From contig JAIOJX010000024.1 of the NCBI GenBank assembly GCA_022376925.1, forward strand, positions 166,749,608-166,813,607: a stretch of 64,000 nt of DNA, in the 5' to 3' direction. A program made the translations under genes and the position numbers. Below, one piece after another: positions 56,326-64,000 of the stretch (position 1 is its first letter; every line of letters begins with the position of its first letter). Under the pieces are notes generated by a model. It searched no databases, was not told the DNA's origin, and saw only the letters and a list, made by a program, of their open reading frames with translations. Source of the DNA: Tragulus kanchil. Its lineage: Eukaryota; Chordata; Mammalia; Artiodactyla; Tragulidae.

Positions 56326-57116
56326 GAAGTGGTACTGACGCTGGGAGACTGCGGTCAGCGTCCGCAGAAATGCCTTCAGCCCCCAGCTTCCGGCCTAGGC
56401 CGGGTCCCAGCGTCGCTGAGGCCGCTGGCGTGTGAACCAACGACACCCGTCCGCAGACAGGGCCCAGTTCCTCCAGAGAAGCCGGGCGCGCTGGTGCCCA
56501 CAGCCGGTGCTCTGTGGCGAGACACCTGGGAGGCCAAGGAATAACAAAGATGGATGAAAATAGATAAATGAAAGATCAATAGAAGTGGCTGGGAAAAAAA
56601 CAAAAGACACAGACAGGTCAGCTTCTGCAAAACATGGGACAGGGAACCACAGTTTCGAGGCCTGAGGTGACCCCCTCGTCACTCAGCACATTTACTATAG
56701 AAAAACAGAAGAGCTGGAAGCTAGGTAGTAAGAAACAGCTATGAGACCGTGCTTCTGGGCTGAACACTGACAAAGCCATCTGGGTAAGGAAGGATTTCCA
56801 CGGTAGTGCCCCCGTGCCTTGTAGGCCGCCTTCCACCATCAGGGGAGTCTCAGGAACGATCGTGCGCGGGCCGCCTTCTAACCCGCGCGAGACCCGGCCT
56901 GCCCGAGGCCATGCTGAAGCGTTCCGTATCAACAGCCCGTCAGCAAGGCGACTCCAGAGTCAGCAAGGCGACTCCGAGTCTCTGGTCGCAGATCAGTGCC
57001 CTCAAAACCATGCATGAACATCTCTGTGGTTTTGATCAGCCGTTTCCTTATGGCCTCCACAGGATCTGATTCCCAGGGCCGGCAGCAGTTTGTCACTGAC
57101 AGGTGCACACTGCTGT

Positions 57117-57402
57117 ACTTCAAATGGGTAACCAGCAAGGACCTATGGACAGCACAGGGAACTCTGCTTAATATTATGGAACAACGTAAATGGGAAAAGA
57201 ATTTTGAAAAGACTAGAACTATGTATCCCTGAATCATGTTGCTATCCATCTGAAACTGTCACAACAGTGTTATCAACTATACTCCACTAAAAAATAAAAA
57301 GTTAATGAAGAGGAGATGACATATACGTACAATGAAACACTATTCGGTTGTCAGAAAGAATGAAATACTGCCATCTGCAGCAGCCACCACGGAAGTGGCT
57401 GT
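57117..57402 (+). mobile_element. L1 3' end fragments, D21 copy 2
   Basis: Echo of 56040-56325, offset 1077 bp. Confidence 0.75.
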
Positions 57403-58189
57403 GAAGTGGTACTGACGCTGGGAGACTGCGGTCAGCGTCCGCAGAAATGCCTTCAGCCCCCAGCTTCCGGCCTAGGCCGGGTCCCAGCGTCGCTGAGGCC
57501 GCTGAGCGTGTGAACCAAACGACACCCGTCCGCAGACAGGGCCCAGTTCCTCCAGAGAAGCCGGGGCAGCGCTGAGAAGGCAGAGGCCACGGGGCCTGGC
57601 CTCCCTGCCCTCCTCACGCTCAGCAGCTCCCTCGGTAAAGCAGAGGAGGAGGTTGGAACAGACCAGCCACCTTAGGGCAGGAGCTCAGCTTTGGCTCAAG
57701 GGATGGACGTAACGGGGAGCTTAAGAGCAAGGACCCTGAGGCAGCAGGTCTCAACTCTGACTCTGCTATTTGAGCAGGGTGGTCAACTCTCTCGATCTTC
57801 TAGAAGAGACAGTAGGTTTATTCTCTGGGGAAAACCTAGAGCAGCCTTGCACCTCTCAAGGACCCTAGGAGCAGAGGAGGGTGGGGCGAGGCACTGAGAT
57901 TAGTGGTCTGCTTCTTGACCGGAGAGATCCCAGCTCCCTCCCCCGCGTGGCTTTTAGAACTTCAGTAGTCAGTTCATGCTTCCAGGCAAGGCATTGGAGG
58001 AGAACTATTCTTAGGGAAAACTAAACTTTCCAGAAAAGAAACTGGACATTGGCTCAAGGCCCCATCACCAGACAGAGCAGCTCAAATATCTTTTTGTTGC
58101 CTTACTCCTAAATATGAACAGATTCCAAGGGAAAGCCTTTAACAGGAAAGATCATTTAAAAAAAAGAAGAAGAAGAAGAAATAGCATTA

Positions 58190-59635
58190 ATTCAGACAGC
58201 AGGAGAAGACTTCTAGACATGAACAATTGATATTCTCAGAAATGTTAGAGAAGATATATCCATAAAAAAAATAGTATGCTACCAAAAAAAACCCAGAATA
58301 ATACCTCCTGAAAAATAGAAATATGATTTAAAAATGACTTACTCCATAGAAAGATTGGAGCATAGAGTTGAGTAATCTTACAGAAAATTGATGAAAGATA
58401 AAGTGATGGATAGGAGGGGAGAGAAAATAAGAAAATTAGAGAATTGTTCCCAAAAGACTCAACATCTGATTAGTAGGACATTCAGAAAAGGAGAGCAAAA
58501 ATGGAGAGGAGGAACCTATTAAATAAATAACACAAGAAAACTTCCCCAAACTGAAGGACAGATTTAAAGGATTAATTGAGTACCCAATAAAATTAGTAGA
58601 ATTTTTTCAATGCTTCAGCTACACTAGGATCTTATTTCAGACTGTCGAGAGAGAGAGGATTCCATGAGAATCACGTGTAACTCGCCAACAGCAACACGCA
58701 AGCTGGGCCACAGGGAGCAGCGCCTTCAAAACACTAAGTCAGCAGTATGACCTAGCTAGACTTTTATATCTAGCCAAATTATCAATCAAGTGTAATATAG
58801 GAAGATTTTTAGGCTTTCAATGTCTCAAAAAAAAAAAAAAAAAAACCTTACCTCCTGTATACCCTCCTTTAAGAAGTTCCTAGAGAAAGTATTCCACCAA
58901 AACAGGAGAGTAAAAAAAGAAAAAAGAAGACACAGGATGCAGGGAAATGAGCCAAAGGGTATTTCAGGCTGGAGAACAACTAGTCTAGATTGGAGCAAAA
59001 GGATATAGGAAGACAAGCAGAAGAAGAAAAAAAAGGAAATTACATCATCTGATGGGGAAGCATTGTATTTAGACCCTTTTGGAAGATAAGGAGAGAACTA
59101 AACAGAAACTAAGTAAATGAAACATATGCGCAGAAAGGAATAACAAACATTTGTTCAAGAATTTGTTCATAGGGCTTCCCTGATGGTCCAGTGGGTAAAG
59201 AGTCCGCCTTGCAGTGCAAGGGCCAGCAGTTCGATCCCTGGTCCAGGAAGATCCCATGTGCCGCGGAGCGGCCGGACCGGTGTGTCCAGTTATGAGCCAA
59301 CACCTGGAGTGCACGCGCCCAGAGCCGATGCTCTGCAGCGAGAGAGGCCACTGCGATGGGAGGCCCACACAGGCCAAAGAATAAAAGATGAACAGAAATA
59401 AATATAGAATTTTTAAAAAGAGGCATGATGGGGGGCAAAAAGTTTAAAGACAAAAAGAATTTGTTCACAGTATATTACTGAGTTCATCAACAGTGAATTA
59501 GGGGCAGAATAATATGAACTCTGAATATTGATTTAAACAAAAATTGGGATAATTGGAAACTTTGACAGAGAACTTAATCCCCATCCAGCCCAACAGGAAA
59601 TCAGTAAATAATGTCTAAGTGACTACTGGAAAGAT
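58190..59635 (+). mobile_element. Old L1 (L1M-type), interrupted by a CHR SINE
   Basis: TATCTAGCCAAATTATCAAT, CACCAAAACAGGAGAGTAAA, GAAGACACAGGATGCAGGGA agree with L1M 3' regions. Continues on the far side of the SINE at 59172-59445. Confidence 0.62.
59172..59445 (+). mobile_element. CHR-type tRNA-Glu SINE
   Basis: AGGGCTTCCCTGATGGTCCA to AAAAAGAGGCATGATGGGGG. The words AAGAATTTGTTCA / AAGAATTTGTTCACAG occur on both flanks (about 59157 and 59456), an excellent target-site duplication. Confidence 0.92.
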
Positions 59636-59837
59636 AACAGTTTAAAAGATAGCATTTAACTTAGAAATACGGAGGTGAGAAGACGCAGCAACAAGAGCTA
59701 CACGTGTGGGCTTCTGGGTGGCCGGCTGGAAGGCGGAGGATAGGGCCAGAGAAGTGGAATCGCATTTCCCCATAGAAGGCCTTTCGGTGCTATTTGGTTC
59801 TTAAAGCGTGTGTGGCTTGTTTTAAGGAAGGAGAAGA

Positions 59838-60060
59838 GTGCTCTCAGAGGTCAGGTAGATTTGGATTTGAGTTAGGGGGCAGCTGTGTTTCTACCTGTGT
59901 GATCTTGGACAAATTATTTTAAACTTCTCAAAGCTCTGATTCCTCCGTTGTAATCTGAGACAAATCCTCAGTTACCACTCAGGTTTCATGGCTCTTCTGA
60001 GTCTCAGGTAATACAGGGCCATGGCCCGATACACGGCAAAGCTCTCAGGAAGCGCCTTCT
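59838..60060 (+). mobile_element. MIR, near full length
   Basis: AGATTTGGATTTGAGTTAGG, ACCTGTGTGATCTTGGACAA, CCTCCGTTGTAATCTGAGAC, ACGGCAAAGCTCTCAGGAAG. Repeated at 60924-61146. Confidence 0.68.
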
Positions 60061-60206
60061 GCGTCCTCTGAGTGCCTGGTGCCTCTCTGAACCCCCTGGC
60101 CGCTGGCCCGTCATCAGCCATTCAGTCCACAGTGAGTTAAAATGCCCGGTTGTGTTTGCCTGTTGTGTCTTCCTTCTAAGGTGGAATAAAAATGTTCGAT
60201 CTTTGT

Positions 60207-60233
60207 TTAAAAAAAAGAAAGAAAGAAAGAAAT
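60207..60233 (+). repeat. (AAAG)n microsatellite
   Basis: AAAAAAAAG then five AAAG units. Repeated at 61293-61319 with the same length. Confidence 0.85.
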
Positions 60234-60923
60234 GTGCAGGTGACCCTCGACCTCAAATACAGTCCTCCGGGGAGTGGCTTTGGAAATTCTGAAAGGAGAA
60301 ATGCCGCCACGCTCAGGCCCAGGGGATCCAAAGCTTAGCTGAGAACCTGACCTCTCCGAGGGCTCCAGGGTCTCATAGTTTGTGTCCACAAACATTTCCC
60401 GCCTTCGGCCTTAATCCCTTCTGCTGGTGTCACTGGATCCCTCGGTTGGTGACGAAAACTGAGCTGATGGGATTGTGACCGTGAGCCCAGCTGCCTGCAA
60501 CTGCAGGAGCCGCACCCCTGCACCTGTGGGCCTGGCCCGCTTCCCACATATCAGAGCACGGCAGCCTCCTGCACCCCAAGCCCCTGCCCAGGTGCTGACA
60601 CCCCAGCCGTGAACGGTGGAGCGTTCTCACCTGACAGGAGAGCCCTGGTCTCCTAGCTCTTCGGCCCCCCTCCCTCCTGTTTTCTGGAAGAGTAAAGGTC
60701 ACCAAGCTACAGATTTGACATAACAGTTTAAAAGATAGCATTTAACTTAGAAATACGGAGGTGAGAAGACGCAGCAACAAGAGCTACACGTGTGGGCTTC
60801 TGGGTGGCCGGCTGGAAGGCGGAGGATAGGGCCAGAGAAGTGGAATCGCATTTCCCCATAGAAGGCCTTTCGGTGCTATTTGGTTCTTAAAGCGTGTGTG
60901 GCTTGTTTTAAGGAAGGAGAAGA

Positions 60924-61146
60924 GTGCTCTCAGAGGTCAGGTAGATTTGGATTTGAGTTAGGGGGCAGCTGTGTTTCTACCTGTGTGATCTTGGACAAAT
61001 TATTTTAAACTTCTCAAAGCTCTGATTCCTCCGTTGTAATCTGAGACAAATCCTCAGTTACCACTCAGGTTTCATGGCTCTTCTGAGTCTCAGGTAATAC
61101 AGGGCCATGGCCCGATACACGGCAAAGCTCTCAGGAAGCGCCTTCT
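60924..61146 (+). mobile_element. MIR, D22 copy 2
   Basis: Echo of 59838-60060. Confidence 0.68.
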
Positions 61147-62534
61147 GCGTCCTCTGAGTGCCTGGTGCCTCTCTGAACCCCCTGGCCGCTGGCCCGTCAT
61201 CAGCCATTCAGTCCACAGTGAGTTAAAATGCCCGGCTGTGTTTGCCTGTTGTGTCTTCCTTCTAAGGTGGAATAAAAATGTTCGATCTTTGTTTAAAAAA
61301 AAGAAAGAAAGAAAGAAATGTGCAGGTGACCCTCGACCTCAAATACAGTCCTCCGGGGAGTGGCTTTGGAAATTCTGAAAGGAGAAATGCCGCCACGCTC
61401 AGGCCCAGGGGATCCAAAGCTTAGCTGAGAACCTGACCTCTCCGAGGGCTCCAGGGTCTCATAGTTTGTGTCCACAAACATTTCCCGCCTTCGGCCTTAA
61501 TCCCTTCTGCTGGTGTCACTGGATCCCTCGGTTGGTGACGAAAACTGAGCTGATGGGATTGTGACCGTGAGCCCAGCTGCCTGCACCTGCAGGAGCCGCA
61601 CCCCTGCACCTGTGGGCCTGGCCCGCTTCCCACATATCAGAGCACGGCAGCCTCCTGCACCCCAAGCCCCTGCCCAGGTGCTGACACCCCAGCCGTGAAC
61701 GGTGGAGCGTTCTCACCTGACAGGAGGAGAGCCCTGGTCTCCTAGCTCTTCGGCCCCCCTCCCTCCTGTTTTCTGGAAGAGTAAAGGTCACCAAGCTACA
61801 GATTTTGCACTTAAAATCATACTTATTTATCTGCCCCTCCCTCCAGGCTGTGATCTCCTGACCTCAATCAAATGCTTTATTAATATAAAGCATCATTAAA
61901 ATTACGCAAGGTTTGGACATACTCATAGGCCTCATAAATATAGCTGAGTGGAAAGTAGCCCCGTTCTCATCCACCTTTCTTGCTGATACAAGCTCAGCTT
62001 TCATTCTTAGTCAAAACAGGATTTTCCTTTGTGGTTTTTATTTGTAGCAAATCTTATTCCTTCAGGCCACCTGAGGCAGCTGGAAGCCAGCTCCCTTCCC
62101 AAACCAGCGGAACAGGCTCCCTGTTGGTTCAGCTCTGCCTGCTTTTGTGACAGCTGCATCCAGCTGGTCAATGAGCACGGGATCAAGAGCCTTCTCGCCT
62201 ATCCTGCCCGGCCCTCTCATGAGTGCCCTTGAATGGCTCTGTAAAAAACGCTTCTCTCCCTCCCTGGACGGTGTTCCCATTTGCTTCTTCACTGTCAAGT
62301 GAAGACGGTGGCTTCAGATCATGTCATTCTCTAACAGACCTCTCCCACGGGGCCCACAGTTCACGGAGATTCGCCAGTCTCATCAAGAAAGCAATCAACA
62401 TGCACAGGGAGCTCAGCTTGTGCTCTGGAATGACCTAGAAAGCTGGGCTTTGGTGGGGGCACGGGGAATTCAAGAGGCAGGGATGTAACTGGTGCAAGGG
62501 GCAGCGGATCAATCCCTGGACCGGGTAGATCCCA

Positions 62535-62612
62535 CATATAGCTGATTCTCTTTGTTGTACAGCAGAAACTAACATAACATTGTAAAGCAATTATACTCCA
62601 GTATAAAACTTG
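62535..62612 (+). mobile_element. L1 3' terminus
   Basis: CTCTTTGTTGTACAGCAGAA, CATTGTAAAGCAATTATACT. Repeated at 63635-63712. Confidence 0.7.
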
Positions 62613-62716
62613 AAAACAACATGTGACTCAAGCTTCAGATTGGCTATGCGTAAAATGTTGGCACTGCTTAGTTCTGTCACGTTGTCTCACATCGCCTCTT
62701 AAAAGTCAAAATGCAG

Positions 62717-62802
62717 GGCTTCCCTGGTGGTCCAGTGAATAGAGTCTGCCTTGCACGCTAGGGGCTCCGGTTCGGGGTCCCACGTGCCGGCAGCTGGACC
62801 CC
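62717..62802 (+). mobile_element. CHR-type SINE cut by D23 scar
   Basis: GGGCTTCCCTGGTGGTCCAG, then GGTTCGGGGTCCCACGTGCC, a shortened form of the normal sequence at 63870-63905. Confidence 0.8.
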
Positions 62803-63634
62803 GGTGGGAGCGTTCTCACCTGACAGGAGAGCCCTGGTCTCCTAGCTCTTCGGCCCCCCTCCCTCCTGTTTTCTGGAAGAGTAAAGGTCACCAAGCTACA
62901 GATTTTGCACTTAAAATCATACTTATTTATCTGCCCCTCCCTCCAGGCTGTGATCTCCTGACCTCAATCAAATGCTTTATTAATATAAAGCATCATTAAA
63001 ATTACGCAAGGTTTGGACATACTCATAGGCCTCATAAATATAGCTGAGTGGAAAGTAGCCCCGTTCTCATCCACCTTTCTTGCTGATACAAGCTCAACTT
63101 TCTTTCTTAGTCAAAACAGGATTTTCCTTTGTGGTTTTTATTTATAGCAAATCTTATTCCTTCAGGCCACCTGAGGCAGCTGGAAGCCAGCTCCCTTCCC
63201 AAACCAGCGGAACAGGCTCCCTGTTGGTTCAGCTCTGCCTGCTTTTGTGACAGCTGCATCCAGCTGGTCAATGAGCACGGGATCAAGAGCCTTCTCGCCT
63301 ATCCTGCCCGGCCCTCTCATGAGTGCCCTTGAATGGCTCTGTAAAAAACGCTTCTCTCCCTCCCTGGACGGTGTTCCCATTTGCTCCTTCACTGTCAAGT
63401 GAAGACGGTGGCTTCAGATCATGTCATTCTCTAACAGACCTCTCCCACGGGGCCCACAGTTCACGGAGATTCGCCAGTCTCATCAAGAAAGCAATCAACA
63501 TGCACAGGGAGCTCAGCTTGTGCTCTGGAATGACCTAGAAAGCTGGGCTTTGGTGGGGGCACGGGGAATTCAAGAGGCAGGGATGTAACTGGTGCAAGGG
63601 GCAGCGGATCAATCCCTGGGCCGGGTAGATCCCA

Positions 63635-63712
63635 CATATAGCTGATTCTCTTTGTTGTACAGCAGAAACTAACATAACATTGTAAAGCAATTATACTCCA
63701 GTATAAAACTTG
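63635..63712 (+). mobile_element. L1 3' terminus, D23 copy 2
   Basis: Echo of 62535-62612. Confidence 0.7.
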
Positions 63713-63816
63713 AAAACAACATGTGACTCAAGCTTCAGATTGGCTATGCGTAAAATGTTGGCACTGCTTAGTTCTGTCACGTTGTCTCACATCGCCTCTT
63801 AAAAGTCAAAATGCAG

Positions 63817-64000
63817 GGCTTCCCTGGTGGTCCAGTGAATAGAGTCTGCCTTGCACGCTAGGGGCTCCGGTTCGATCCCCGGCCCGGGAAGATCCCACGT
63901 GCCGCAGAGCAGCTGGACCCCTGTGTCCAGTTACGAACCAGCGCTCTGGAGCGCGTGCACCCAGGTGCTCTGTGAGGAGAAAGGCCACTGCGACGGAAGG
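63817..64000 (+). mobile_element. CHR-type tRNA-Glu SINE, runs off the window
   Basis: GGGCTTCCCTGGTGGTCCAG to AAAGGCCACTGCGACGGAAG. 3' tail lies beyond the edge. Confidence 0.88.

Larger units (their letters stand above)
55395..57566 (+). repeat. Tandem duplication D21, period ~1077 bp
   Basis: Copies 55395-56484 and 56488-57566, starting in the CHR SINE (GCGCTGGTGCCCAC). The first ~60 bases of copy 2 have lost ~16 bases. Contains L1 3' end fragments. Confidence 0.92.
59635..61804 (+). repeat. Tandem duplication D22, period 1086 bp
   Basis: Copies 59635-60716 and 60721-61804, anchor TAACAGTTTAAAAGATAGC. Contains a MIR and an AAAG microsatellite. Confidence 0.93.
61701..63880 (+). repeat. 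Tandem duplication D23, period 1100 bp
   Basis: Copies 61701-62775 and 62803-63880, anchor GGAGCGTTCTCACC (also at about 60620 through D22, so three times). The scar 62776-62802 is a shortened CHR SINE, while copy 2 carries the normal SINE at 63817. Confidence 0.92.

Noticed and set aside
432..63880. The ~1.1 kb pairs as a genuine periodic genomic system (amplification, programmed duplication or mobile element)
   Set aside because: Units are unrelated in sequence, lack shared ends or target duplications, cut through exons and transposons at arbitrary points, and have corrupted junctions. An assembly cause explains all of this.

Overview
The window is vertebrate nuclear DNA from a ruminant. 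BovB (RTE) LINE 3' ends, Bov-tA tRNA-Glu SINEs and CHR-type tRNA-Glu SINEs ending in A-rich tails are scattered throughout, and this mix is diagnostic of Ruminantia. I cannot name the species. Nothing looks bacterial or viral, apart from old transposon and LTR relics. No CRISPR array, operon or functional RNA gene was seen.

The one protein-coding gene I can support is the 5' half of SLC27A2 (FATP2, very-long-chain acyl-CoA synthetase) on the + strand. It comprises a CpG-island promoter and exon 1 (complete copy, ATG at 15244), exon 2 (37637-37846), exon 3 (44642-44800) and exon 4 (50563-50687, repeated at 51663-51787). All splice sites are GT/AG and the phases match (1, 1, 1, 0). The exons seen encode about 324 residues, roughly half of a ~620-residue protein. 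Exon 5 onward is not in the window. Upstream, on the - strand, lies a broken processed copy of CCT2 joined head to tail to the 3' part of a PTOV1 retrocopy.

The dominant structure is unusual. At least 23 times the sequence runs ~1.1 kb and then repeats the same ~1.1 kb in direct tandem, with periods of only ~1063-1140 bp. Each pair shares near-identical sequence that has nothing to do with the other pairs, and the junctions often hold short scrambled scars. Together these add ~25 kb, so the underlying unique sequence is probably ~39 kb. I judge this an assembly artefact (untrimmed ~1.1 kb overlaps between successive contigs or gap fills) rather than biology. It matters for annotation: it doubles SLC27A2 exons 1 and 4, the pseudogenes and many transposons, and inflates the introns.

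Layout: 1-2860 has a MIR, an L1 3' end holding a nested SINE, and MER20; 2857-7460 has the CCT2/PTOV1 retrocopies; 7470-13400 has SINEs, an L1 fragment and MIRs; 13480-15830 is the CpG island with both exon 1 copies; 15830-37630 is intron 1; 37850-44640 is intron 2; 44800-50560 is intron 3, including a long BovB copy, an MLT1-type LTR and L2; from 50690 onward is intron 4 with L2, L1 and SINEs. Stretches in which I recognised nothing are 1-430, 2960-3050, 9900-11800 apart from a SINE copy, 15830-16420, 19580-20390, 26720-29300 (the two copies of D12 included), 35930-36460, 36550-37170, 57570-58190 and 60060-62530 (unique intron sequence or repeats too old to name by eye).
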